64,000 bases of DNA. Source: Bacteroides fragilis. Lineage in GTDB: Bacteria > Bacteroidota > Bacteroidia > Bacteroidales > Bacteroidaceae. Within the stretch, counting starts at the first letter, position 1; every line of letters begins with the position of its first letter. A program made the translations under genes and the position numbers. Under the pieces are notes generated by a model. That model was not told the origin of the DNA, did no database searches, and saw nothing but the letters and a program-made list of their open reading frames with translations. Of the stretch, positions 9,530-19,306 are shown piece after piece. The stretch spans positions 606,941 through 670,940 of the forward strand of contig NZ_SZUU01000003.1 in assembly GCF_019583405.1 (NCBI RefSeq), in the 5' to 3' direction.

Positions 9530-12500
9530 ATGAAAAATAACACTTTGTCGGGGTCATATTACCCTAAAAATCCCCAAATAAAACATTTTTTTAGAATTAT
9601 GAGAATTACATTATTCCTATTGATGGCATGTGTTTTTTCTTTGTATGCCGGAAATTCCTATTCTCAAAATGCAAAAGTTAGTCTTGCCATGGATAATGTA
9701 GGACTAAATAAGGTCTTAGAGGCGATAGAGAGTCAGACTGATTATCTTTTTATTTATAATAGTCAGATAAATGTCAATAAGATAGTTACTATTAAGGCAA
9801 ATAAGCAGGCCGTTTCAAAGGTATTAGATCAAATATTACAGAATACTGGCATTGAATATAAGTTGGAAGGCTCGCATATTATATTAGAGAAGAAAACAGA
9901 AGAAGTGCACAATAATTCATCTGTTGTTCAACAACAAACTAAAAAGATAGCCGGAACAGTGGTAGATAAGACAGGAGAGGCCATTATTGGAGCGAATGTC
10001 AAAATACAAGGTACAGATAAAGGAACTATTACTGACCTCGATGGTAATTTCACCTTGGAGGTTGCTCCAAAGGATGTGCTTATTATCAGTTATATAGGTT
10101 ATTTGGATGCAAAAGTTCCCATAGCCGGACAAAAACATATCCATGTGGCGTTGTCTGAGGATAATAAAATGTTGGACGAGGTTGTTGTAATTGGTTATGG
10201 AACTACTTCTACACGCAAGATGGCATCTGCGGTTACAGCCGTGAAAGGTGAGAAATTGCAGGACCTGCCATTTAGTAGCGTAACAGCTTCACTGGCCGGA
10301 CGCGCAACAGGTGTTATTGTACAATCATCAGGTGGTGAACCGGGATCTACCCCTTCTATCTCGATCCGCGGTGGTGGTGCACCTGTCTATGTCATAGATG
10401 GTGTTATTTCCGATGCATGGGATTTCAATACGCTGAATCCGAATGATATTGAAAGCCTTTCAATTCTTAAGGATGCGGCATCTCTGGCTGTTTACGGTTC
10501 ACGGGCTGCCAATGGTATCGTAATGGTGAAAACCAAGCAGGGAGGTAAAGGAAAGACAGCGGTAACTTATACGTTTAACGCTGAATTTAGTCAACCTACT
10601 AAATTACTGAAGAAGACCCGTGGCTATGACTATGCTTACAATCAAATGCTTGCCGGTATCAATGATGGTTTGGACGAGGCGGACTTGCCTTTTAATCAAG
10701 AAGTGTTGGATATCATTAAAAATCAGTCAGATCCTTATACGTCTGGACATGCTGATACAGACTGGTTGGGAGAAGGATTGAAAACTTTTGCTCCTCAATA
10801 CAAGCATACAGTATCATTAAGTGGGAGTGGCAATAAGGTGAATTATTATATTTCTCTGGGCATGCTCAATCAAGGTAGCATCTATACTTCGGATGCATTG
10901 AACTATGACCGCTATACAGTTCGCAGTAATGTTAACACAACTTTTGACAAGATTGGTCTGAAAGTCAGCCTGAATCTGAACGGGGCTTATGAAAAAAAGG
11001 AATATCCTTCTTTCTCAGCGGCAAATATATGGGGAGATCTTTATAACCAGTCTCCGTTGAATCCGGCTTATAATAAGGATGGTACTTATGCGGCGGTTAC
11101 CAACCATCCGTTGGCGGAAATGGACAAGCGTTCGGGATATGACAGGAATTACGGTAAATTCATTAATACGCAACTGGCGGCAGACTGGACATTGCCTTGG
11201 TTAAAGGAGTTAACCTTGGGTGCTATGTTCAACTATCGTCTGAACGACTCACATGTGAAGAAATTCAGTACTAAGGCCCCTCAGTATTACGCAGATGGAT
11301 CTGTATATCCAATAGGTAAACCGACATTGAATGAAGAAGGCTATTGGGGAGAATCCTATAATTTTGAAGTAAGTGCCGCCTATGTGAAAACCTTTGCCGA
11401 AAAGCATACGATTGATGCCAAATTCGTTTATAATATTGCTGAAAATACTGGATGGAATTTTAATGCATATCGTGGGGAATACTTATCTACGGTTGTGGAT
11501 CAGCTATTTGCCGGTGCGGCAGATACGCAACAGAATGGCGGTAATTCAAATGAAGGAGGACGTATGGGATTGGTAGGCCGTTTGAAATATGACTTTATGA
11601 ATCGGTATATAGTGGAAGGTAGTTTCCGTTACGATGGTTCGGATAACTTCGCACCAGGACACCGTTGGGGATTCTTTCCTTCTGGAGCGGTGGCGTGGGC
11701 CATCAGTGAAGAACCTTTCTTCAAAGAGTGGGATCAACATGTATTCGACTTGCTCAAGCTACGCGCTTCTTATGGACAGACTGGTGCGGAAAATGGAGTA
11801 AACCGTTTCGGTTATCTTTCTACCTATAGTCTGGAAGAGAAGAAAATAGTGATCGGGGGAAAATTACAATCAGGATTTAGTGAAGGGGCTTTGGTGTCTC
11901 CGGAACTGTTGAGTTGGTATCAGGTGAATTCTTTTAACCTGGGATTGGATATGGCTTTCTTCAACAGTCGCCTGAAAGGTACTTTTGATTATTTTTATTA
12001 CGTAACCAAAGGTGGTTTGATGAGTCCGGGAGACCGTTATACAACTCCTTTGGGTAAACCTCTGCCACAAATAAAATCAAATAGCGAACAACGTCGTGAA
12101 GGTGTGGAATTGGCAATGCGTTGGTCAGATACGACTCCACGTAAATTCGCTTATGAGGTAGGATTCAACATGACTTACTTTAATAGCCTGTGGAAAGTCA
12201 AAGCGGATGAAGCATTATCTGACCTGATGAATCCTTACAAACGCCAGACACATCAGACCGATTACTATGGATTGGGATATATAGATACAGGGCTCTACCA
12301 AAACAAAGAGGATATTCTGAATTCCCCTCGAAGATTGGGATCTACCCAAACTAAGCTCGGAGATATTGGCTATACGGATGTGAACGGTGATGGTAAAATA
12401 GACGGCGAAGACCAAGTGCGTATCGGAAAGCCGACAATGCCTCACTTTACTTATGCCTTTGATTTTTCTTTGGGCTATGAAGGATTTACTTTGTCTGGTT

Positions 12501-12922
12501 TATTTTATGGAACAGGCGAACGCTACATGACCCTTGGTGATCGTTATCAGAAAGGTGAAGGGAAATACCTGTATTATGAAAACCAACTGAACTATTGGAG
12601 ACCGGACAATACAGGTGCGGATTTTCCAAGACTTTCGATCAGTTCCGGTGTGAACGGAAATAACAATCAGGCAGGATCAACTTTCTGGATGCGAAATGCA
12701 TCGTATCTTCGTTTGAAGGATTTGCGGTTGGGCTATGACTTCAAATATAAATACCTGAAGAGATGCGACTGGTTGCAGACGTGTCGTGTAAATCTGAGTG
12801 GTAGCAATCTATTTACCATTTCGGGCGTCGGCAAATTCTTCGATCCGGAAACATCGAGTACCAGTGGCGACGGATATCCTGTACAGCGAGTTTATTCAAT
12901 TGGTGTAACAATAGGTTTTTAA
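9530..12922 (+). CDS. SusC-like TonB-dependent receptor with STN domain
   Basis: The product (1130 aa) is an outer-membrane TonB-dependent transporter that imports oligosaccharides. After a long leader ending near NSYSQ (about residue 45) comes an STN secretin/TonB domain (about 50-120), the part that contacts FecR-type anti-sigma factors. A carboxypeptidase-regulatory-like domain follows (from about 143, IAGTVVDKTGEAIIGANV), then the plug domain beginning DEVVVIGYGTTSTRKMASAV and a beta-barrel ending in VTIGF. The last residue Phe is typical of barrel proteins. It is followed 15 bp later by SusD. Both the STN domain and the adjacent sigma/anti-sigma pair indicate trans-envelope signalling control. 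Confidence 0.95.
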   Translation: MKNNTLSGSYYPKNPQIKHFFRIMRITLFLLMACVFSLYAGNSYSQNAKVSLAMDNVGLNKVLEAIESQTDYLFIYNSQINVNKIVTIKANKQAVSKVLDQILQNTGIEYKLEGSHIILEKKTEEVHNNSSVVQQQTKKIAGTVVDKTGEAIIGANVKIQGTDKGTITDLDGNFTLEVAPKDVLIISYIGYLDAKVPIAGQKHIHVALSEDNKMLDEVVVIGYGTTSTRKMASAVTAVKGEKLQDLPFSSVTASLAGRATGVIVQSSGGEPGSTPSISIRGGGAPVYVIDGVISDAWDFNTLNPNDIESLSILKDAASLAVYGSRAANGIVMVKTKQGGKGKTAVTYTFNAEFSQPTKLLKKTRGYDYAYNQMLAGINDGLDEADLPFNQEVLDIIKNQSDPYTSGHADTDWLGEGLKTFAPQYKHTVSLSGSGNKVNYYISLGMLNQGSIYTSDALNYDRYTVRSNVNTTFDKIGLKVSLNLNGAYEKKEYPSFSAANIWGDLYNQSPLNPAYNKDGTYAAVTNHPLAEMDKRSGYDRNYGKFINTQLAADWTLPWLKELTLGAMFNYRLNDSHVKKFSTKAPQYYADGSVYPIGKPTLNEEGYWGESYNFEVSAAYVKTFAEKHTIDAKFVYNIAENTGWNFNAYRGEYLSTVVDQLFAGAADTQQNGGNSNEGGRMGLVGRLKYDFMNRYIVEGSFRYDGSDNFAPGHRWGFFPSGAVAWAISEEPFFKEWDQHVFDLLKLRASYGQTGAENGVNRFGYLSTYSLEEKKIVIGGKLQSGFSEGALVSPELLSWYQVNSFNLGLDMAFFNSRLKGTFDYFYYVTKGGLMSPGDRYTTPLGKPLPQIKSNSEQRREGVELAMRWSDTTPRKFAYEVGFNMTYFNSLWKVKADEALSDLMNPYKRQTHQTDYYGLGYIDTGLYQNKEDILNSPRRLGSTQTKLGDIGYTDVNGDGKIDGEDQVRIGKPTMPHFTYAFDFSLGYEGFTLSGLFYGTGERYMTLGDRYQKGEGKYLYYENQLNYWRPDNTGADFPRLSISSGVNGNNNQAGSTFWMRNASYLRLKDLRLGYDFKYKYLKRCDWLQTCRVNLSGSNLFTISGVGKFFDPETSSTSGDGYPVQRVYSIGVTIGF

Positions 12923-12937
12923 TAGGGAGGAATAAAT

Positions 12938-14635
12938 ATGAATAAGATAAAGAATTTATTTGTAATTATGCTATTTGCCTTGGTCGCCTTTTCCTGCAGT
13001 GATATATTGGACAAGGGACCACTTGACAAATATTCGGAGAATGACGTGTGGAAAAGTACAGACCTGACACAAGCATTCATTTATACTGCGTTGGCCAATG
13101 CTACAAATATGATGGTTTGGAAAGACAATTGGACGGATAATGAAGCTATTTTGGAAGATGGGCGGGATGTGAATGCGGAATTGATAGACCGTTATTATGA
13201 TGCGGGATGGAATAAGTATGAAGATATCCGTCGTTGCAACATGGTGTTGGCACGTGTTCCGGAAGCTCCCTTTACGAATGCAGAAAAAGCTAATTTTATA
13301 GCACAGGCTAAGACGATACGTGCTATGATCTATTTTACACGTGCTCGCTTGTTCGGTAAACTGATGTTAGTGAAAGAACTTATTGATCCGGAAGCGGATA
13401 TGAAGTTCCCTCGTACGGCTACAGTGAAAGAAACTTATGATTTCATACTGAATGACCTCAAGGAGGCTGCTCCTGATCTGCCTGTAGATGCTCCATCCGG
13501 TGCACTATCACGCGGTGTTGCCTACGCATTGTTGGGAGAAGCAGCTTTGCATGGAGCTGCATACATTGAAAATGGACAGGAAGAGTATTACAGGATAGCA
13601 GCAAAGGCCTGTGAAGATCTGTTTGCACTGGACAAATACTCACTGGATGGTGACTACGCTGGTATTTTCAATGATTACGATCATTCATTGGTTTCAAGCG
13701 AGATAATTCTGGCACAATGGAGAAGTGCTGAAAATACGAATTTTTCAGATACTTGGATGCAGAGACTGGTTCCTAATATTGATCCCTCTAAATTGATTGC
13801 CGATGTGCAGGCAAAATATCCTTTGGTAGAGGAGATGGCTGGTTGGCCGCAAAGATTTCCTTCTGTTGATTTAGTGAATGATTATCTTGTAGTTGATGAG
13901 GATGGAAAAGCCAAAGAATGGGACCAGACTTCTTACTATCAGAAATTCTTGGCTGACGGAGGAACGGTTGAAGATGCTATTTACAGGAATCGCGATAAAC
14001 GATTCAAGGCTTCTATCGTTTACGACGGATGTTCTTATTTCGCTAATAGGGTGTGGCTTCGTGAGGGAGGTAATCTTTATTATACTTCCAAAACGACTGA
14101 ATTCTGGGGGATGCCGGTATCAGGATATGTTTATCGGAAATGTGTTTATGAAGCCAAGCGTTTGCTGAACTCGGAAAAAACGAATTATCATTATACTTTG
14201 TTGCGTTTGGGACGTTCTTATCTGAATTATGCGGAAATCAAGTTGCGCCAAGGTGATAAGGAAACGGCTATTGACTATATCAATAAGACGAGGGTGGCCC
14301 ATGGCGGTTTGCCGGAATTGCAAAAATCCTTATCGCTGCAAGAAACGTGGAAAGAGTATAAACGTGAACGCCGTGTAGAACTGGTCAGTGAAGGCGACCG
14401 ATATTGGAGTGTACTTCGTTGGGGTAAGGCTGACGGTCTGGAGGTTGTTCCGGAACTGACCGTTGAACAAAGGTTCATGAAAATAGCTCCTGATGGAAGA
14501 TCTTTTGAGATAATTCCACTACCCATTTACCAAAGTGATAATGAGCGTACTTTCACCAAGAAACATTATTTATTCCCTGTACCGCAAGGAGAACGTGATC
14601 TGAATCCAAATCTGGACCAGAACGAGGGATGGTAG
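12938..14635 (+). CDS. SusD/RagB-family glycan-binding lipoprotein
   Basis: The product (565 aa) is the surface lipoprotein partner of the preceding SusC and forms a lid that captures glycan. The signal ends with a lipobox leading to a cysteine in FALVAFSCSDILDKGPLD. The SusD_RagB C-terminal region shows the usual RLGRSYLNYAEIKLRQGD and ERRVELVSEGDRYWSVLRWG segments, with the family's C-terminal FPVPQGERDLNPNLDQNEGW. Glycan specificity cannot be read from the sequence; the downstream enzymes suggest host O-glycans or glycolipid glycans. Confidence 0.95.
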   Translation: MNKIKNLFVIMLFALVAFSCSDILDKGPLDKYSENDVWKSTDLTQAFIYTALANATNMMVWKDNWTDNEAILEDGRDVNAELIDRYYDAGWNKYEDIRRCNMVLARVPEAPFTNAEKANFIAQAKTIRAMIYFTRARLFGKLMLVKELIDPEADMKFPRTATVKETYDFILNDLKEAAPDLPVDAPSGALSRGVAYALLGEAALHGAAYIENGQEEYYRIAAKACEDLFALDKYSLDGDYAGIFNDYDHSLVSSEIILAQWRSAENTNFSDTWMQRLVPNIDPSKLIADVQAKYPLVEEMAGWPQRFPSVDLVNDYLVVDEDGKAKEWDQTSYYQKFLADGGTVEDAIYRNRDKRFKASIVYDGCSYFANRVWLREGGNLYYTSKTTEFWGMPVSGYVYRKCVYEAKRLLNSEKTNYHYTLLRLGRSYLNYAEIKLRQGDKETAIDYINKTRVAHGGLPELQKSLSLQETWKEYKRERRVELVSEGDRYWSVLRWGKADGLEVVPELTVEQRFMKIAPDGRSFEIIPLPIYQSDNERTFTKKHYLFPVPQGERDLNPNLDQNEGW

Positions 14636-14672
14636 AAAAATGCTGACGTCTAATTATTAAAGTATTACGAAT

Positions 14673-15131
14673 ATGAAGAAACTTATGAATACTATTTTGT
14701 TAATATTTCTAATAGGTACGGTTTCATCGTGCCTGAAATCAGGATTGGATGATTTGGAGGCCTATAATGAAGCTGAAATTACTAATTTGAACTTTGAATA
14801 TCGTTGGTGGGATGAGGCTAAGAATCAGATGGCTGTTAAAACACTCAACATTGAAAAACAAATTTCGAAAGACGATAATCTGATTACCTGCAAGCTAACG
14901 GTTCCAACGGCCAGTGGCAGCTTTACAGATGCTGTCAGGCAAAATGTATCATTAAGTAATCTTATTGCCTATATGGATCTTTCTACTGCTGCCAGGATTG
15001 CGCCCTTGAACGGAGCCCCTGAATTGGGTACTCCTGGCGATTTCTCAGCTAAGGAGTTTAAATATCAGGTGACTGCTGCCGATGGTACGAAAAAAGAATG
15101 GACAATAAAGATTACGGATTTTAGGTATTAA
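14673..15131 (+). CDS. Small lipoprotein of the PUL, unknown function
   Basis: The product is a 152-aa lipoprotein with a signal sequence and lipobox ending TVSSCLKS. The rest is predicted to be beta-rich, with a C-terminal KEFKYQVTAADGTKKEWTI segment reminiscent of the DUF5018-like domains found in PUL-linked lipoproteins. It lies 37 bp after SusD and before a terminator, so it is the last gene of the SusC/SusD transcript. A surface glycan-binding role, as for SusE/SusF-position proteins, is an inference from position only. Confidence 0.7.
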   Translation: MKKLMNTILLIFLIGTVSSCLKSGLDDLEAYNEAEITNLNFEYRWWDEAKNQMAVKTLNIEKQISKDDNLITCKLTVPTASGSFTDAVRQNVSLSNLIAYMDLSTAARIAPLNGAPELGTPGDFSAKEFKYQVTAADGTKKEWTIKITDFRY

Positions 15132-15133
15132 TT

Positions 15134-15183
15134 AAAAGCCTCGTTTTTTATTCTGTTACAACAAAACTTAGAATGAGGCTTTT
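15134..15183 (+). terminator. Terminator after the SusC/SusD operon
   Basis: AAAAGCCTC (15134-15142) pairs with GAGGCTTTT (15175-15183), starting just after the lipoprotein stop. The loop is long (32 bases), but the 9-bp stem with flanking A and T runs looks like a bidirectional terminator. Confidence 0.65.
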
Positions 15184-15221
15184 ATTAATGCAATAAGTTT
15201 AAATTTTTATATCAACTCATT

Positions 15222-15320
15222 GAGTCCCCTTGAAAAAGTACACTTTAGCACTTTTACCCCCTCTCAGAAGTATCTGTATGGCGTTAATTTCTGATAAAAA
15301 AGACTTTTTCAAGTGGACTC
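15222..15320. mobile_element. 99-bp MITE-like element with TIRs and 7-bp target duplication
   Basis: The element begins GAGTCCCCTTGAAAAAGT (15222-15239) and ends with its inverted copy ACTTTTTCAAGTGGACTC (15303-15320); the 18-bp arms differ at one position. It is flanked directly on both sides by ACTCATT (15215-15221 and 15321-15327), a 7-bp direct repeat that looks like a target-site duplication. The 63 internal bases have no coding capacity. This is the structure of a miniature inverted-repeat transposable element moved by a transposase elsewhere. It ends 12 bases before the GH110 start, so the GH110 leader lies inside or across it. The parent insertion sequence is not known from this window. 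Confidence 0.75.
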
Positions 15321-15332
15321 ACTCATTTAATT

Positions 15333-17156
15333 ATGAAAAAAAATAATTTCACTCTCATTGCCGGAATATTTTTGGCGATACTATGTACTGCTTGTAAAAG
15401 CAATGCGATTTATGATTTGTCTGCCTATGGTATAGTTCCCAATACAGGTGAGAATTCATCTGCTCGGATAGCAGAAGCACTACAGAAGATTGCTTCGGAG
15501 GCTGATGCCGATACGGTCGTTGTTACTCTCCCCAAAGGTAGATACGATTTCTATCCGGAAATGTCCTCTGTACGTGAGTATTATATTTCCAATCATGACC
15601 AAACCAATCCCAAGTATGTGGGCCTTCCGTTTGAGGGAATGAAAAACTGGGTGTTTGATGGGCAGGGCGCTGAACTGATTTTTCACGGGAGAATGCTTCC
15701 GGTATCGCTTATTGATTCTGAGAACTGCACCCTCAAGAATTTTAGTATTGATTTTGAGAATCCTCATATTACCCAAATAAAAATACTTGAGAATGATGCT
15801 GAGAAGGGATTAATTACTTATGAAGTGGCACCTTGGGTGGAATATGAGATTAAAGACGAATGTCTTGTGGTAAAAGGAGAAGGATGGCAGTTGGTTCCCG
15901 AAACTGGAATTGCTTTCGAGGAGAAGACAAGACGTCTTGTCTATAATACAGGGGATCTTCAGGTAGGTACTAAAAAAATTAAGGAGATTGCTCCGCGGAA
16001 GATTCTTGCGCCTTGGAAGGATAACCGTCTGATTCCCGGAACTGTCATTGCTTTGCGTCCATGGACACGCCCGGCACCAGGTGTTTTCATTTATCATGCA
16101 AAGAATACAACGGTTGAAAATGTACAAGTTCACTACGCTGAAGGCATGGGACTACTCGCCCAGTTAAGTGAAAACATTACATTGGATCGTTTCTCTGTTT
16201 GCCTGCGCGGTGATGATGATCCAAGGTATTTTACGACCCAAGCTGATGCCACGCACTTCTCCGGCTGTAAAGGAATGATACGTTCTGTCGGTGGTCTCTA
16301 TGAAGGTATGATGGATGATGCTATCAATGTTCACGGCACTTATCTGAAAGTGCAGAAACGGATGGATGACTACACTCTTATGGGGGAATATATGCATCCG
16401 CAGAGTTATGGCTTTGAATGGGGACATTCGGGCGATACCGTGCAGTTCATTCATTCCAAAACGATGGAAATGCTGGACGGTGTGAACGTTATTGATTCTA
16501 TCTGTGCATCAGGCAAGCTCAACGAACATGGAGTCAAACAGTTTGTCATTACGTTCCGCTACCCTGTTGATTCTGTTGTAGGAAATGGCTCTGGTACTTA
16601 CGGAATAGAAAATCTGGAATGGACTCCGGAAGTTTGTTTTGCGAACAACACTATCCGGAACAACCGTGCGCGTGGCGCTTTGTTCAGCACTCCTAAGAAA
16701 GTGATAGTAGAGCATAATGTTTTCGATCACACTTCTGGCACAGCTATTCTTTTGTGTGGAGACTGTAACGGATGGTTTGAAACCGGAGCTTGTAAAGATG
16801 TGCTGATACGCAAAAACAAATTTATCAACTCCTTGACCAGTATGTATCAGTTCACGAATGCAGTCATTTCTATTTACCCTGAAATTCCCGATCTCACCCA
16901 TCAGAAGAAATATTTTCATAGTGGTATTGTGATAGAGAATAATGAGTTTGATATTTACGATTCGCCTGTAGTATATGCCAAATCGGTTGACAATCTCGTT
17001 TTCAGGAACAATGTTGTGCGTCGCAATTCCGATTATCCTCCGTTCCACTGGAATACCCATTTGTTTTATTTTCAAAGGGTAAAGAAAGCATTGATAGAAA
17101 AAAATGACATCGAAGGCGGTTACGATAGGGAAAAGGATGTGCTGAGTGAAGAATAA
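15333..17156 (+). CDS. GH110 alpha-1,3-galactosidase, lipoprotein
   Basis: The product (607 aa) resembles Bacteroides GH110 exo-alpha-galactosidases, inverting enzymes that remove terminal alpha-1,3-linked galactose from blood group B and linear alpha-Gal structures. A lipobox-like ILCTAC ends the leader, so it is probably a lipoprotein. The body is a right-handed parallel beta-helix, with repeated segments such as NTTVENVQVHYAEGMG and NCTLKNFSIDFENPH. The acidic pair Asp328-Asp329 in MDDAINVHG fits the catalytic acidic cluster described for GH110. Length is typical of the family. It follows the PUL terminator and a MITE and precedes GH20 and GH35 genes. Other beta-helix glycosidases (GH28-like) are the alternative. 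Confidence 0.82.
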   Translation: MKKNNFTLIAGIFLAILCTACKSNAIYDLSAYGIVPNTGENSSARIAEALQKIASEADADTVVVTLPKGRYDFYPEMSSVREYYISNHDQTNPKYVGLPFEGMKNWVFDGQGAELIFHGRMLPVSLIDSENCTLKNFSIDFENPHITQIKILENDAEKGLITYEVAPWVEYEIKDECLVVKGEGWQLVPETGIAFEEKTRRLVYNTGDLQVGTKKIKEIAPRKILAPWKDNRLIPGTVIALRPWTRPAPGVFIYHAKNTTVENVQVHYAEGMGLLAQLSENITLDRFSVCLRGDDDPRYFTTQADATHFSGCKGMIRSVGGLYEGMMDDAINVHGTYLKVQKRMDDYTLMGEYMHPQSYGFEWGHSGDTVQFIHSKTMEMLDGVNVIDSICASGKLNEHGVKQFVITFRYPVDSVVGNGSGTYGIENLEWTPEVCFANNTIRNNRARGALFSTPKKVIVEHNVFDHTSGTAILLCGDCNGWFETGACKDVLIRKNKFINSLTSMYQFTNAVISIYPEIPDLTHQKKYFHSGIVIENNEFDIYDSPVVYAKSVDNLVFRNNVVRRNSDYPPFHWNTHLFYFQRVKKALIEKNDIEGGYDREKDVLSEE

Positions 17157-17202
17157 GGCGAAATCTGCCTTGATTATAATAAATAAATTATCATAAAATG
17201 AG

Positions 17203-19074
17203 ATGAAAATAAAACTAAATACTATCGCTCTATCCGTTTTTGCGATTATTGCTTTGGATGCTGGAGCCCAAATGATTATCCCTGCTCCGAAAGAGATTCG
17301 TACATTAAAAGAAAATAGAGTGAAAATAGAGGCTATCGATGCGAGAGTCTCTTCTGGTATGAATCTTCCTTCCGAAGGATATACACTTAAGATTAAAGGG
17401 GAAAAAGCCATCATAAGAGCAAAAGATGAACGAGGTCTTGTATGGGCCAAATCAACGCTTTCTCAACTCAAGGACAAGGATGGAATGATTCCTATAGTCT
17501 CTATTACTGATTATCCGTCTTTCCCTATGAGGGCATTTATGTATGATACCGGAAGAAATTTTATTCCTGTGGAAATGATTAAGAATTGGCTGAATCTTAT
17601 GTCATTCTACAAAATCAATGCTTTTCATTGGCATTTGACTGACTATCCTGCATGGCGAATAGAATGTAAGGTATATCCACAGCTTAACGATCCGCATTAT
17701 CAGAGGAAAGGACGTGACGAAGGCAAATTTTATACCTACGATGAAATTCGGGATGTCATTTCCTATGCGAAAGAACGAGGAATTATGATAATACCTGAAA
17801 TCGATATGCCCGGACATAGCCAGTATTTCATAGATACATTTGGTTTTGGAATGGCTTCTGTAGAAGGAATGAAGGTTTTAGAAAAATGCCTGATAGAGCT
17901 TTTTACGGAAATCAATGCCGATGACTGCCCTTATATTCATATAGGCTCAGACGAAGTGTCAGTGGACAATCCTAAGGAATTTATGGCTTTCTGCGAAAAT
18001 ATGGCAAGAGAACACGGACGTATTCCTATGGCTTGGAGTCCGGGACTTCCTACGGCACCTGAAACAATACGCCAGATATGGTTCACTTCCGTGGGAGAAG
18101 AAATTGCCACAAACGGATACAAGTTTCCGTATCTTGATTCCTATATGGGATATATGAACCACATACATCCGGTACTCAACACGATGAAATTTTATTTTCA
18201 TCAACCTTGTAGTCTTGAGAAAACAAACGGGTATGCGCTCGGAGGAAATTTAGCTTTGTTCCCTGATGTAAGAATTGGAGATAAAAATCTAATTTCTACG
18301 TATAACGGCCTTGCAAATGGACTTGCTGCATATTCCGAGTCGTTCTGGTGTGGAGGCAAAAGGCTTCCTCTTGCCGAAGAGAATCTTGTACCTGCTCCTG
18401 GTACAGAATGGTATGAAAAATTATCAGACTTTGAGCGGAGACTTACTTTTCATAGGGATAATTTTCTATATGATTGGGATATGCGCTGGGTGGCCAATGC
18501 TTCAATTCCATGGCAGGTTACTCTTCCTCAAGCAAGAGGTACAGCTTCGGATGATATGAAATGGACAAAAGCATGGGGCGGAGTCATAGATATGCAGGCT
18601 ATATGCAAAAAAAACGGAGTTGAGTTGCTTCCGACAATGGATGCATGGATGACTACCGAGATATATGCCGAGAGGGATACTGTAATTACTGCATGGGTAG
18701 GATTCGATGCTCCAGATAGGGCTGACCGTATGTCAGACGGTATAGGCTACCAAGGGTATTGGGAAGCCCAAGGACGGGTGTTTGCAGGAAATCAAGAGAT
18801 TTTTCCGGCCAAATCTTGGAACGAGCCAGGAAAACATCGCTATCATGATCATACATGGCATAACCGCGGACCTGAGGAAACCCCATATACAGACGAACAA
18901 CTTTGCTGGATAAGGGAGCCGGCTCGTATTCCGCTAAAAAATGGTTGGAACCAGATAAAAGTATACTGTCCGAGGGTTTTCCCAAATAAAAACAACTGGA
19001 TGATTACTTTTATTCCGGTTACAGTGGATGGCAAGGGACATATATCGGAGAGCAAGGGAATCAAATTCAGATGA
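17203..19074 (+). CDS. GH20 beta-N-acetylhexosaminidase
   Basis: The product (623 aa) is a GH20 enzyme that removes terminal beta-linked GlcNAc or GalNAc by substrate-assisted catalysis. A signal peptide precedes a small GH20b domain. The TIM barrel begins at YPSFPMRAFMYDTGRNF and includes NAFHWHLTD and the catalytic Asp250-Glu251 pair in GSDEVS. The C-terminal 150 residues form an extra beta domain. It lies 46 bp after GH110 on the same strand, which suggests co-transcription. In a host-glycan pathway it would act after galactosidases expose HexNAc. Confidence 0.9.
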   Translation: MKIKLNTIALSVFAIIALDAGAQMIIPAPKEIRTLKENRVKIEAIDARVSSGMNLPSEGYTLKIKGEKAIIRAKDERGLVWAKSTLSQLKDKDGMIPIVSITDYPSFPMRAFMYDTGRNFIPVEMIKNWLNLMSFYKINAFHWHLTDYPAWRIECKVYPQLNDPHYQRKGRDEGKFYTYDEIRDVISYAKERGIMIIPEIDMPGHSQYFIDTFGFGMASVEGMKVLEKCLIELFTEINADDCPYIHIGSDEVSVDNPKEFMAFCENMAREHGRIPMAWSPGLPTAPETIRQIWFTSVGEEIATNGYKFPYLDSYMGYMNHIHPVLNTMKFYFHQPCSLEKTNGYALGGNLALFPDVRIGDKNLISTYNGLANGLAAYSESFWCGGKRLPLAEENLVPAPGTEWYEKLSDFERRLTFHRDNFLYDWDMRWVANASIPWQVTLPQARGTASDDMKWTKAWGGVIDMQAICKKNGVELLPTMDAWMTTEIYAERDTVITAWVGFDAPDRADRMSDGIGYQGYWEAQGRVFAGNQEIFPAKSWNEPGKHRYHDHTWHNRGPEETPYTDEQLCWIREPARIPLKNGWNQIKVYCPRVFPNKNNWMITFIPVTVDGKGHISESKGIKFR

Positions 19075-19122
19075 AGTTGTGTGCTTTAGGCTGAACACCC
19101 GTATTTTAGTTGGTTGACAAGC

Positions 19123-19164
19123 TGGGGGGATAGTGCTAATGGAGTTCTCAGACAGTCTCCCCCA
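19123..19164 (+). terminator. Possible hairpin after GH20
   Basis: TGGGGGGA (19123-19130) can pair with TCTCCCCCA (19156-19164) with one mismatch. There is no strong T-tract directly after it, so terminator function is uncertain. Confidence 0.3.
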
Positions 19165-19306
19165 TGAGGTTCTCTTGTTTCTTTTAGAATGCGGCCTGGA
19201 TCAGTATCCTGTTGCTTGCCGGCTATTGTAGGTGAATAATCAGACCACACAATGTGGTTCACTAAAATTATTATTTAACAAAACAAATGCTAATAACATT
19301 TATATT

